From Acaryochloris sp. IP29b_bin.148 (GTDB taxonomy: Bacteria > Cyanobacteriota > Cyanobacteriia > Thermosynechococcales > Thermosynechococcaceae): a DNA stretch of 46,356 bases. The notes below the pieces were generated by a model. That model was not told the DNA's origin. It worked only from the letters and a program-made list of their open reading frames with translations, and did no database searches. Position numbers and translations under genes: made by a program. Location of the stretch: positions 1 through 46,356 of the forward strand of contig NZ_JANQOY010000129.1 in NCBI RefSeq assembly GCF_028285565.1, read 5' to 3'. Of this stretch, positions 33,907 through 42,792 are shown in pieces. Position 1 is the stretch's first letter. Each line of letters opens with the position of its first letter.

Positions 33907-34710
33907 GTGTTTTTGAAATCCTTACTGGCCTGGACGGGATTTAATATTTGGAGCCGTCGCTTGATTGCGGCCCTGTTTCTAGGCGGGCAGGTGGTGGTTC
34001 ATCTACTGAGAGGCAAGATTCACCGCCGCAATACCATTGAACAAATGGCCATCGTGGGACCAGAGTCTCTCTTAGTCGCTCTTCTAACGGCTAGTTTTGT
34101 AGGCATGGTCTTTACCATTCAAGTTGCCCGAGAGTTTATCGCCTTTGGCCTGGTGCAAACGGTGGGAGGAGTGCTGGCGCTTGCCCTGACTCGGGAACTG
34201 GCCCCGGTCCTAACAGCAGTGATTATTACGGGTCGCGTTTGCTCTGCCTTTGCTGCTGAAATTGGCACGATGCGGGTAACGGAACAAATTGATGCATTAC
34301 AGATGTTAGATACTGACCCCGTGGACTATTTGGTCGTGCCTCGTCTGTTGGCCTGTACCCTGATGTTGCCGATTTTGACCCTTATTTCTTTGGTCGCAGG
34401 TGTGCTTGGCGGTATGGTGGTCGCTGCCGTACTCTATGACATTCCCTATAGTGTCTTTTTAGACTCGGTGCATAGCTTTTTAGGGGTTTGGGATATTTGG
34501 AACTCCATGATTAAGGCGGCGATTTTTGGTGGCATTATTGCCATTGTTGGTTCTAGCTGGGGATTGACGACTTACGGTGGAGCAAAAGGCGTCGGTCAAT
34601 CCACGACTGCAGCAGTGGTGACCGCGCTGGTGTTGGTGTTTATCACCAACTTCTTCTTATCCTGGGTGATGTTTCAAGGTGCAGGGGGGACGGCCTTACA
34701 AAACTTGTGA
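33907..34710 (+). CDS. mlaE: MlaE-type lipid ABC transporter permease
   Basis: 267 aa from GTG 33907. Five to six TM segments; family signatures are SFVGMVFTIQVAREFIAFG, LTRELAPVLTAVIITGRVCSAFAAEIGTMRVTEQIDAL and GGAKGVGQSTTAAVV. It is the membrane permease of MlaFEDB-like systems that move phospholipids between membranes (TGD1 in chloroplasts). The ATPase and MCE protein are not adjacent. The following DUF3119 gene lies close by in the same direction. Confidence 0.93.
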   Translation: MFLKSLLAWTGFNIWSRRLIAALFLGGQVVVHLLRGKIHRRNTIEQMAIVGPESLLVALLTASFVGMVFTIQVAREFIAFGLVQTVGGVLALALTRELAPVLTAVIITGRVCSAFAAEIGTMRVTEQIDALQMLDTDPVDYLVVPRLLACTLMLPILTLISLVAGVLGGMVVAAVLYDIPYSVFLDSVHSFLGVWDIWNSMIKAAIFGGIIAIVGSSWGLTTYGGAKGVGQSTTAAVVTALVLVFITNFFLSWVMFQGAGGTALQNL

Positions 34711-34760
34711 AGCAGAACCCCTTAGAATGGATATCAGTTTGCTCACCATATAAACGTGTA

Positions 34761-35147
34761 ATGGCTGTTTCTCAGGTTTCGAATACACAATCAACGGTCG
34801 TTTTGGCGCCCCGCTATTGGGTGCCGATTGGGGGTGCGATCGCAGGCATTCTCCTCACCGTCCTCACCCCTTGGGCTGGGATTCCCGTTATCCTCATCAG
34901 TTGCTTTCTTGGATTTCAGGCGGCCACCATCCAGGTTCAATTTACAGCCACGGCCTTTGAACTCTATCGCGGCAACCAACAATTGCGCCAGTTTCCCTTT
35001 GCCGAGTGGCAAGATTGGCTAATTTTATTTCCCCCGGTTCCCATCCTGTTCTTTTTCAAAGAAGTCAAAAGCATTCACTTTATGCCCATGCTCTTTGATG
35101 CTCGCACGCTATTAACCTGCTTAGAAGAGCGATGCCCCAGATCCTAA
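34761..35147 (+). CDS. DUF3119 family protein
   Basis: 128 aa from ATG 34761; a GTG at 34707 overlapping the permease stop would add 18 residues. Two hydrophobic segments (WVPIGGAIAGILLTVLTPW, IPVILISCFLGFQAA) are followed by a PH-like small domain: VQFTATAFELYRGNQQLRQFPFAEWQDWLIL, PILFFFKEVKSIHFMPMLFD. The family is largely cyanobacterial and plastid; its role is unknown. Co-occurrence with an MlaE permease suggests envelope lipid transport, which is inference. Confidence 0.85.
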   Translation: MAVSQVSNTQSTVVLAPRYWVPIGGAIAGILLTVLTPWAGIPVILISCFLGFQAATIQVQFTATAFELYRGNQQLRQFPFAEWQDWLILFPPVPILFFFKEVKSIHFMPMLFDARTLLTCLEERCPRS

Positions 35148-35194
35148 GGTATTCTGCTCAAGAGCCATTGTTTTACTGATTCAAGTGGATTAAC

Positions 35195-36289
35195 GTGACT
35201 GATTCTTCCGGTATCGCCAACAACACCCCCTCTGTGGAACAACTCCAAAAAGAAGCGCAAACCCTCCGAGCCGATATTGCTGAACTAAGAGGGACCAAAG
35301 CTAAACTCCTGGAACAGCAGCTTTCGGCGACCCAAACAGCCCTAGAACGGTTTGCCAATGACCACCTCAAAACCTTAGAAGAGCGCAAGCAAGCCTTACA
35401 AATTGCCGTCGATCAGTTGGAGCGTCGCCAAGAACGGGTCCAGACAGAAATGCGCCAAAGCTTTGCTGGCGTGTCGCAAGACTTAGCGATTCGGATTCAT
35501 GGGTTTCATGACTATCTTGTGACTAGCCTACAAGATCTGGTGATTGCAGCAGAGAAGTTAGAACTCGCCCCTAAAGAAAAAGAAGCCCCCAAACCCAAGA
35601 CAGTTCCTCAGGCCCCACCAGCCCCCCGGCCCTCCACAGCAGAGCAGCGACCACCACGTTCGGCGGCACCTCGGCAATCTCGCCCCCCTCAACAGCAGTC
35701 TACACCTCCTCAGCGGTCGGGTCCCAAATTTGCTACCCAGGAATTTGCGGAAGAAACTCGCCAAATTCGCCAAATTCTCGATCAATACCGCACCAATCCT
35801 AATTACTATGGTCCGCCCTGGCAGTTGCGCCGGACCTTTGAACCCATTCATGCTGAGCGGGTCGCAAGCTGGTTTTTTACCTTTGGCGGACGGGGGGCCT
35901 TACGGACCTTAAGCAGTCGCTTGCAGAATATCTTAGTCGCTTCTGCCACGATCTCGATTTTGCGGCAGCTATACGGTAGTTCTGTTCGCACCCTGATTTT
36001 GGCAGATTCTCCCGAGCGTTTAGGGGACTGGCGCCGGGGTCTGCAAGACTGTCTAGGCATTGATCGCTCAGATTTTGGCCCAGAACGGGGCTTAATTTTA
36101 TTTGAATCCCCCGGTGCCTTGGCTCAAAAAGCCGATCGGCTCGTCAAGGAACAACAACTCCCCCTAATTCTGATCGATGATGCAGAAGAAGAAGTCAGTT
36201 TATCAATTCTGCAATTTCCTCTCTGGTTAGCCTTTGCGCCAGAACCACAGCTTCGCAAGGAACGAGCTACCTTTGATTGGTTTGAATAG
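35195..36289 (+). CDS. DUF3086 family protein with coiled coil
   Basis: 364 aa from GTG 35195. A long coiled coil (about 12-125: EQLQKEAQTLRADIAELR, LKTLEERKQALQIAVDQLE) is followed by a Pro/Gln-rich linker (about 130-175) and a globular DUF3086 domain with FFTFGGRGALRTLSSRLQN, RTLILADSPERLGDWRRGLQ and LPLILIDDAEEEVS. The family is cyanobacterial and uncharacterised. It is the third gene in line with the MlaE-type permease and DUF3119 genes, 47 bp after the latter. Confidence 0.85.
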   Translation: MTDSSGIANNTPSVEQLQKEAQTLRADIAELRGTKAKLLEQQLSATQTALERFANDHLKTLEERKQALQIAVDQLERRQERVQTEMRQSFAGVSQDLAIRIHGFHDYLVTSLQDLVIAAEKLELAPKEKEAPKPKTVPQAPPAPRPSTAEQRPPRSAAPRQSRPPQQQSTPPQRSGPKFATQEFAEETRQIRQILDQYRTNPNYYGPPWQLRRTFEPIHAERVASWFFTFGGRGALRTLSSRLQNILVASATISILRQLYGSSVRTLILADSPERLGDWRRGLQDCLGIDRSDFGPERGLILFESPGALAQKADRLVKEQQLPLILIDDAEEEVSLSILQFPLWLAFAPEPQLRKERATFDWFE

Positions 36290-36426
36290 CAATCCTGAAT
36301 ATTTCGCGGGTGTGGGAAAAAGACCGCTAGACTAAGCAAGGGCTTGAGTGATCACACAAGGGGTTGGCCTGACAGGTCTTTAGGCAATATCGGGTGTTTT
36401 ATCTGCATTAAAGAGACAGGTGTCCT

Positions 36427-36432
36427 GGAGGT
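36427..36432 (+). promoter_or_regulatory. Ribosome binding site that fixes a TTG start
   Basis: GGAGGT lies 8 bases before TTG 36441. No ATG or GTG is available before the first conserved residues of the MreB-like protein, so the TTG start is well supported. Confidence 0.7.
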
Positions 36433-36440
36433 ATTAGGAT

Positions 36441-37469
36441 TTGGGTCCGTTAAATCATCTATCCCATGGCATTGGCATCGATCTAGGCACTGCAAATACC
36501 CTTATCTTCCTCAGTGATCAAGGGATTGTGCTGCGAGAACCCTCTGTGGTTGCCCAAGATCAAACGAGTCAGTCTTTGCTCGCCATTGGCAGTGAAGCAG
36601 AGGCGATGTGGCGTCGTAATCCTTCTAGTATCGTGGTTAATCATCCCCTTGCAGATGGGGCTATTGTGGGATTTGAGACCGCTCGGTTGATGCTCAAGCA
36701 CTTTATCCAGCAAGTACAGAAGGGGCAAACGCTGCTGTATCCTCGGGTGATTATTAGTAGCCCTGTGGGGTCTACCAGTATTGAAAAACGGGCCTTATCC
36801 GAAGTCGCTGCCCAAGCAGGAGCGCGGGAAGTGTACTTAATTGATGAACCCCTAGCCGCGGCCATTGGTGCTGATCTGCCTGTAGAAGAACCGATTGGCA
36901 ATATGGTCGTCAATATGGGAGGCGGCACCACGGAAATTGCGGTCGTCAGCTATATGGGAACGGTCGTGACGGAATCGCTACGGGTGGCAGGCAACACATT
37001 TGACCAGATTATTTGCCGCCATGTCAAAAAGAATCATGATTTACTGATCGGAGAGAAAACAGCCGAAACCATCAAAATCAAAATCGGCACCGTCTATCCC
37101 CACCCTGAATATGATGCAGCCACGGTAGAGATTTCGGGTCTACGGCTGTTGTCAGGTTTGCCCGGCAGTGTCGTCCTCCAGGGCGCAGAAATTCGAGAGG
37201 CATTGGCTGAGTCTTTGGCCCGCATTATTGCGGCCATTAAACGAGTTTTGGAAAAAATTCCACCAGAATTAGCAGCAGACTTAATTGATCGAGGCATTGT
37301 GATTACTGGAGGCGGAGCCCAGCTCCGCGGTCTGGATACGCTGATTAGCTATGAAACGGGTCTGGTGGTGCATATGCCGCCGGATCCTCTCAGTTGTGTG
37401 GCCTTAGGCACGGGTAAGGTTTTAGAAAATTTCAAAACACTAGAGCGGGTTTTGCAAAAACGCCTTTAA
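36441..37469 (+). CDS. mreB: MreB-like actin-family protein with altered phosphate-2 motif
   Basis: 342 aa from TTG 36441. Phosphate-1 GIGIDLGTANTLIFL, phosphate-2 VVNMGGGTTEIAVVS (residues 156-170), the EP catalytic region LIDEPLAAAIGA (E136) and adenosine motif VITGGGAQLRGLDTL are present. The usual DIGGGTTE has Asn158 in place of Asp, and several otherwise constant stretches differ (SSIVVNHPLADG, VIISSPVGSTS). mreC/mreD do not follow; plsY does. It is likely a paralogue of the canonical MreB, perhaps with impaired ATP turnover. Membrane-associated filaments would be expected. Confidence 0.88.
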   Translation: MGPLNHLSHGIGIDLGTANTLIFLSDQGIVLREPSVVAQDQTSQSLLAIGSEAEAMWRRNPSSIVVNHPLADGAIVGFETARLMLKHFIQQVQKGQTLLYPRVIISSPVGSTSIEKRALSEVAAQAGAREVYLIDEPLAAAIGADLPVEEPIGNMVVNMGGGTTEIAVVSYMGTVVTESLRVAGNTFDQIICRHVKKNHDLLIGEKTAETIKIKIGTVYPHPEYDAATVEISGLRLLSGLPGSVVLQGAEIREALAESLARIIAAIKRVLEKIPPELAADLIDRGIVITGGGAQLRGLDTLISYETGLVVHMPPDPLSCVALGTGKVLENFKTLERVLQKRL

Positions 37470-37530
37470 ACCCTTTAGCCTGGGCTGCCAGGCATGGAAC
37501 AATAGAGGGTGAGCGCGTTTGGTCTTCCCT

Positions 37531-38208
37531 ATGGCGATTTGGCTACTTTGTAACGGTGTATTGTTAAGCATTGCCTACTTTTTGGGATCTTTTCCTACCG
37601 GCTATTTGCTCGGTAAAATTCTTCAAGGTATTGATATCCGGGAGCATGGGTCTAAATCAACAGGAGCCACAAATGTCTTGCGGACTCTAGGCAAGGGACC
37701 AGGCTTAGCCACGTTAGTCGTAGATATCCTTAAAGGGGCAGGATCAGCCGCTCTAGTACGATGGGCCTATACAAACACCACGTTTTTGAGTCAAGCACCT
37801 GAGACGACCGATACAGCATTATGGCTATCTTTCTTGGTAATTTTGGCCGGGCTAATGGCGATTTTGGGTCATAGTAAATCTATTTGGCTTAATTTTACAG
37901 GTGGGAAGTCCGTGGCGACGGGGTTAGGTGTCCTATTAGTGATGAGCTGGACGGTGGGTCTAGCTGCTATGGGGATTTTCGCGTTGGTTCTATCCTTGTC
38001 ACGGATTGTCTCGCTCAGTTCAATCAGTGCAGCGATCTCACTACCGATTCTTATGTTTGTTGCCCAACAACCCCTGGCTTACATTCTCTTTAGCATCACA
38101 GCAGGTGTTTATGTGGTATGGCGACATTGGGCGAATATTCAACGGTTATTAGCAGGAACCGAACCCCGCTTGGGTCAGAAAAAAGCCGTATCTACTGACG
38201 CAACATAA
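37531..38208 (+). CDS. plsY: Acyl-phosphate glycerol-3-phosphate acyltransferase
   Basis: 225 aa from ATG 37531 (TTG at 37519 also in frame). Five TM segments. PlsY motifs: YFLGSFPTGYLLGK (motif 1), GSKSTGATNVLRTLGKGPGLATL (motif 2) and LGHSKSIWLNFTGGKSVATGLG (motif 3). It transfers acyl groups from acyl-phosphate to glycerol 3-phosphate, the first step of phospholipid synthesis at the membrane. It follows the MreB-like gene by about 60 bp. Convergent with the polysaccharide cluster. Confidence 0.93.
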   Translation: MAIWLLCNGVLLSIAYFLGSFPTGYLLGKILQGIDIREHGSKSTGATNVLRTLGKGPGLATLVVDILKGAGSAALVRWAYTNTTFLSQAPETTDTALWLSFLVILAGLMAILGHSKSIWLNFTGGKSVATGLGVLLVMSWTVGLAAMGIFALVLSLSRIVSLSSISAAISLPILMFVAQQPLAYILFSITAGVYVVWRHWANIQRLLAGTEPRLGQKKAVSTDAT

Positions 38209-38300
38209 GTTTGGAGTAACCTATCCCTCACAAAGTAGCCATTCCCGAGGACAACGTTGCTCACTCTAGTCTTTTGAGTTTAAGGCTACGCTAAATTTTG

Positions 38301-39731
38301 CTAATAATGGCTTGGCAATGTGCCATATCCAAAATTTTGCCTTGGACTTTTATAGTAAGAGTTTGCAGCTAGAGCCATCCCCAAAAAGCCCCAAAATACC
38401 AGTGCTAGCGAAGCAATAAAAATCAAATTAAAACCAATTTGGATAAAAATTCCGATAGCAATTGCTCTTGAAGCATTCGCAAAAGAGTCAGTGCGTGAAA
38501 TGCTAGCCGTTAGCAATTTACATAAAAGCATAGCAATACCACCGCTAAAGAAAATTATTCCTAACCATCCCAACCAAAAAAACATGGGTAATATTGCGCC
38601 ATCAAAAGTAGAAATCTGAGCATAATTAGCCAAGTTGAGACCAATTCCTTTTCCCACGACCTCAGTAATGGCTTTTGCGAACAAGAAATTGTAAGCCACT
38701 CTCCTGGTGTACAGACTATTATCTCCTTCAATATCCGACAAGCTACCGACACGATCACTGATGAACGTTGAGAAGGGTTCCATGGTGGTTAAGGGAATCA
38801 CTAATATTCCCGAGATACAAACCACGCTGACGATTCGTACCTGAAGTTTTGGTTTCAGAGAAGGAATAAACAGCACCAAGCTAACTAGCCAACTTAACCA
38901 TCCTGCTCTAGCTCGAGACAGCAACAGGGTTAAATATCCAAGGGCAGCCCCCATAAATCCCAGTAGTTTTCCTTCTTGACAAAGGATAAGGATTAAACCT
39001 GCTGCCAACAAACCGGCAAACTGCTGGCGTCCTTCTGTGGTACTAAAAAGGCCGAAAGTTGAATCAATCCCCTCAGCAATCTGGTGTTCTTTCTCAATAT
39101 TGAGTAAATAAAATTGATCCCAGCTGGGCAAAAATAATCGTTGGGCGATACCATAAACTCCCATTACAATTACGCCCCAAAGAAATACACGCAAAATTGT
39201 TTTTCGATACAGAGGATAATTATAAGAGGTCGTAAAAAGATGATAGCCAAAGAAAAGAGGCCCTAAAATTTGCAATGTGCCATATATATTGCTATTTAGA
39301 GGATTGCGATAAACCACGCCAATCACAAAACCATAAAAAATACTGCCTGCACACAGAACAAAAGGTAAAGCTTGATTTTTATAAAAACGAGGCAAATACT
39401 TAACAAATGTAATAATACTGATTAATGCGACTAATGAAGGCGTTAACATAAAGTGACCAGGAGTGAGTGAACCCCTTCTAAAATCAATCAGACGTCTAAT
39501 TAACGGTCCAACAAACCATAGCCACCAGACAAAGCCCACGTAGAGGTGAGGGTGTTTAAAGTATAGATATCCTCCTAGAGAAACAGAGCCTAGAAAGAAA
39601 AAAAGAGCAGCTGACAGACCTACTCCAGCTAAAATAAGTAAGCTCAAAACAAGCGAAAAAACACTAATTAAAATCCATGCCTGTTTTGTGTTAGGCGAAT
39701 TTGCTAGTGATAATGATGCATTGGTATCCAT
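38301..39731 (-). CDS. O-antigen ligase / Wzy-like polymerase membrane protein
   Basis: 476 aa with about ten or more TM segments. The Wzy_C-type signature is the loop with GIDSTFGLFSTTEGRQQFAG and LLLSRARAGWLSWLVSLVLFI (about 240-295), followed by a periplasmic loop (DRVGSLSDIEGDNSLYTRRVAYN, VVGKGIGLNLANYA). Such proteins polymerise or ligate undecaprenyl-linked oligosaccharides in the periplasm. It lies at the end of the polysaccharide cluster, 265 bp after the previous gene, so it may have its own promoter. Whether it acts as ligase or polymerase cannot be told. Confidence 0.85.
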   Translation of the reverse strand: MDTNASLSLANSPNTKQAWILISVFSLVLSLLILAGVGLSAALFFFLGSVSLGGYLYFKHPHLYVGFVWWLWFVGPLIRRLIDFRRGSLTPGHFMLTPSLVALISIITFVKYLPRFYKNQALPFVLCAGSIFYGFVIGVVYRNPLNSNIYGTLQILGPLFFGYHLFTTSYNYPLYRKTILRVFLWGVIVMGVYGIAQRLFLPSWDQFYLLNIEKEHQIAEGIDSTFGLFSTTEGRQQFAGLLAAGLILILCQEGKLLGFMGAALGYLTLLLSRARAGWLSWLVSLVLFIPSLKPKLQVRIVSVVCISGILVIPLTTMEPFSTFISDRVGSLSDIEGDNSLYTRRVAYNFLFAKAITEVVGKGIGLNLANYAQISTFDGAILPMFFWLGWLGIIFFSGGIAMLLCKLLTASISRTDSFANASRAIAIGIFIQIGFNLIFIASLALVFWGFLGMALAANSYYKSPRQNFGYGTLPSHY

Positions 39732-39996
39732 TAATCAATCAGAAGAGTGTATAGATTCCTGAAACTGCAGTGTGATTGCCTTTTGGTGCGAATATCTTAA
39801 TAGTGATAAAGTGAGTTAACCTACAATTAGAATAATAGTATTGAATTTTCCATAGTCAATAGAAAACAAAATAGTTATATATTCAAGTTCTCTATATTAT
39901 TTTCTTAGGGCCTTGCAAAGGATATTAGCAAACCTGATAAAGTCTTGTATCAAGTAGCCAAAGAGAAACCAACGTCATCCATATTTACTCCTTTAT

Positions 39997-40743
39997 TTAA
40001 GAGTGAGCTAGGGATCGACACAAATAAATATCATGATTATCAGTACCAAAGCCATATTGTTCAGATTCTTGGTCAGTAAAATGAGATAAATAAGGGATGA
40101 CTTGAACCTGAAATCCAGCTTCCTCTAAGCGATCTTTGTAGTCTTTACCATATTGTCGAACATGATCAGGTTGTCCATACAGACGAGCTCTCTCGGTTGG
40201 ATTAGTAATAGAAAGATCTTCCTGGGTATAATCGCCAACAATCGGTACTTGCAAGATTGCCCATCCTGAAGATTTCACAACACGAGCCAACTCTTTCATC
40301 GCCTGTATATCATTAGGTACATGCTCTAAAACATGAGAGCAATATACAATATCAAAATGATTATTAGGGAAATCAATCTCTGTTAAATCTACAACTGGTA
40401 TTCCTGGCTTATCTAGATCGCCAGGCAAATAATCTAGATGAGATAAGCTAGAAAATCTATCCATAAAACAAGCCTCTGGCGCAATATGAAGCATCTTTTT
40501 GGGAGATTGTTGAAATAAATCGGTTTCCTGTCGAAAGTACAACCACATCAATCGATGTCTTTCTAGGCTAAAGCAGATGGGGCAGACTGCATTAGGCCGC
40601 TTGTTAACACCATAGGGATTGAAACTACGGATATGTGAAGCACAAATTGGACAGAACTTTTTAATTCCAAAGTTGAGTGTTTTCTTGATGTTTATTCTAG
40701 CTATTTTTTTAATAGAAGGCATAACACTATATGGCAAAATCAT
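39997..40743 (-). CDS. SAM-dependent methyltransferase with N-terminal zinc ribbon
   Basis: 248 aa. An N-terminal CPIC...CPIC pair (about residues 31-57) forms a zinc-ribbon-like unit. The class I methyltransferase core follows: MLHIAPEACFMDRF (motif I variant), LPGDLDKP, VVDLTEIDFPNNHFDIVYCSHVLEHVPN (motif II/III) and VVKSSGWAILQVP. It probably methylates a sugar in the surface polysaccharide. It lies 18 bp after the GT4 gene on the same strand. Confidence 0.87.
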   Translation of the reverse strand: MILPYSVMPSIKKIARINIKKTLNFGIKKFCPICASHIRSFNPYGVNKRPNAVCPICFSLERHRLMWLYFRQETDLFQQSPKKMLHIAPEACFMDRFSSLSHLDYLPGDLDKPGIPVVDLTEIDFPNNHFDIVYCSHVLEHVPNDIQAMKELARVVKSSGWAILQVPIVGDYTQEDLSITNPTERARLYGQPDHVRQYGKDYKDRLEEAGFQVQVIPYLSHFTDQESEQYGFGTDNHDIYLCRSLAHS

Positions 40744-40761
40744 TAAAGTTAAAGTCTGATT

Positions 40762-41997
40762 TCAGGTAAGACAAGATTGATAAATATCGACTAACCTTTG
40801 GTTGAGATTTCGAATATCAAATTTTTCGGCAACATAATCCCTGCCTTGCTGGCCCATTGCAGGCCAGCGTTCAGAATGTTTCAGCAGGAATAAAATACGC
40901 TCAGCTAAGGCATCAACATCTCGCTCTGGCACTAGAAACGCAGATTTACCATCCACAACACTGTCTGGAAAACCATTATGCAGTGTTGCCACAACTGGGA
41001 GACCCATAGCTTGTGCTTCTATCAGAACAAGTCCTTGGCCTTCTCGATCAAAGTTTTTGGCCGTTACACTCGATAAAACAAATAAATGCGATTGTGCATA
41101 TAGTTCTTGCACTTCTTCTTTAGTTTTTCGGCCTAATAAATATACATAATTCTGTATATTTAGCTCCACAATCAGATCCTCAAGCTGGCCAAGCAATGGT
41201 CCTTCACCCACGATATAATATTTTATATTCGGGACTTCTGAAATAACTTTTGCAATAGCTCTGATGGAATATTCTATCCCTTTTTTCTCAACCAAGCGCG
41301 CAACCGTCATCACTCGAATAGGTTGTTCTGCTAACGGCAGTACTCTATGCTGAAAGTTATACAATGAGATATCAAGACCGACAGGTAAACAGTCTATTTT
41401 TCCTACTGGACATCCTAGTTCAATCAGTTTGGATATCGTAAATTTTGAATTCGCAGTGAACCTATCACTCATTTGAAAAAGATGGGTATATATCTCTCTC
41501 CCACGCAGCATAGGGATAACATTGACATCATAACCATGAAAGGTGGTTACCAAAGTACCTTTTACTGCACCCATTTCTCTTAATGCAGCCCCAATGATCC
41601 CTACATGACCATGATGGCAATGGATCACATCATAATGATGATTTCGATGAAGGAAAGGGATGGCTCGATATAATATTCTTAACGAGGCCGCTTCTCTCCC
41701 ATACTTAAATATATTTAATGCCTTCAGAATTAGCAGTGGCCGCTGCCAAAAGAAAGAAGCAGATTGAGAGAAAGCATAAATATATCTTTTAACAATGTTT
41801 TTGGACAGAGTGGGATAGTAAAAAGTACAGTCTTGAAGCTGATACTTATCAAAGTCTTTATGCATTTTTACATCTTTAGACGGCCTCTGAGCATAAATCG
41901 AAACTTGATGGCCACAATCAATCAATGCTGTGATTTGGCTGAGGATAAATGTTTCTGATATGGCAGGGAATTCGCCAACTAAAAATGCGATTTTCAT
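40762..41997 (-). CDS. Glycosyltransferase family 4
   Basis: 411 aa. GT-B fold: the N-terminal domain begins MKIAFLVGEFPAISETFILSQ and includes HCHHGHVG; the C-terminal domain has RVMTVARLVEKKGIEYSIRA (phosphate-binding K), YYIVGEGPLLGQLE, and the EX7E motif GQGLVLIEAQAMGLPVVAT. It transfers a sugar to a lipid-linked intermediate at the cytoplasmic face. It sits 5 bp after the upstream methyltransferase gene, so the two are one operon. Confidence 0.93.
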   Translation of the reverse strand: MKIAFLVGEFPAISETFILSQITALIDCGHQVSIYAQRPSKDVKMHKDFDKYQLQDCTFYYPTLSKNIVKRYIYAFSQSASFFWQRPLLILKALNIFKYGREAASLRILYRAIPFLHRNHHYDVIHCHHGHVGIIGAALREMGAVKGTLVTTFHGYDVNVIPMLRGREIYTHLFQMSDRFTANSKFTISKLIELGCPVGKIDCLPVGLDISLYNFQHRVLPLAEQPIRVMTVARLVEKKGIEYSIRAIAKVISEVPNIKYYIVGEGPLLGQLEDLIVELNIQNYVYLLGRKTKEEVQELYAQSHLFVLSSVTAKNFDREGQGLVLIEAQAMGLPVVATLHNGFPDSVVDGKSAFLVPERDVDALAERILFLLKHSERWPAMGQQGRDYVAEKFDIRNLNQRLVDIYQSCLT

Positions 41998-42002
41998 TAA
42001 AA

Positions 42003-42752
42003 TTACTGTTGTTTATCTGAATTATCTTGCTTTTGAGCAACAAGACCATATCCTAGCGGAAAATTCTTTGATGTTTTAGCTGAGACTTTTTTCCCAAACC
42101 TAGAATTAACGACTAACCGACTCAGAAAAAGATGCGCTGAAGATATAAGAGAGAAACGGGCTAATTGCTTTGCAGTAATATCTAAAATAATTTCAAATGT
42201 CCCGCCGTAGGGTTCTAAGTGTAAGATATCTAGCTTATTTTTTTGACAAAACATTTTAAGAGAAAATTCAGTATACCGAAAATAATCATAGGGTTTTTCA
42301 TGAATCTTATATAAAAAAGGCACTGTCAAGATTAGTTTTCCTCTTGGTTTTAAAAGTCTAGACACTTCACTCATAACTAGCTCTGGGTTAGAAATATGTT
42401 CGAGTACATCTGTCATCAGAATTGTGTCAAATATCTTACCTTGTAGAGGGATGCCATCATTGATATTTACCTCATGATCGAGATAAGGGTTTTCATGGAA
42501 GCTGCTACTCCAATCAACACAAATATTATCTATTATATAATCTTTATACATTTGATAAAGAGGAACATTACCACACCCTAAATCCAACAGCAGACCACTG
42601 GCATGTTTTTCAATTAAATCTTGATACAGTGATACTTGAATAGAGGCAATTAATCGGGAACCAATAAGTACTTGTGTAGGATCCGTTGAAAAACTATAGC
42701 CTTGCTTGGTCTTTACAAACTTGGTCGCAGTCCATGTTTCCTTGTTAAGCAT
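42003..42752 (-). CDS. Class I SAM-dependent methyltransferase
   Basis: 249 aa. Motif I LLLDLGCGNVPLYQMY (about 54-69), CVDWSSSFHEN, FDTILMTDVLEHISNPELVMSEVSRLLKPRGKLILTVPF (motifs II-III) and HEKPYDYFRYTEFSLKMFC are typical of polysaccharide-cluster methyltransferases. AT-rich codon use matches the neighbouring genes. Likely substrate: a sugar or the chain end of the glycan, as inferred from position between flippase and GT4 genes. Confidence 0.88.
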   Translation of the reverse strand: MLNKETWTATKFVKTKQGYSFSTDPTQVLIGSRLIASIQVSLYQDLIEKHASGLLLDLGCGNVPLYQMYKDYIIDNICVDWSSSFHENPYLDHEVNINDGIPLQGKIFDTILMTDVLEHISNPELVMSEVSRLLKPRGKLILTVPFLYKIHEKPYDYFRYTEFSLKMFCQKNKLDILHLEPYGGTFEIILDITAKQLARFSLISSAHLFLSRLVVNSRFGKKVSAKTSKNFPLGYGLVAQKQDNSDKQQ

Positions 42753-42792
42753 ATAAATGTGACTTGAAAGACTATTTTCTCAAAAATGTAGA

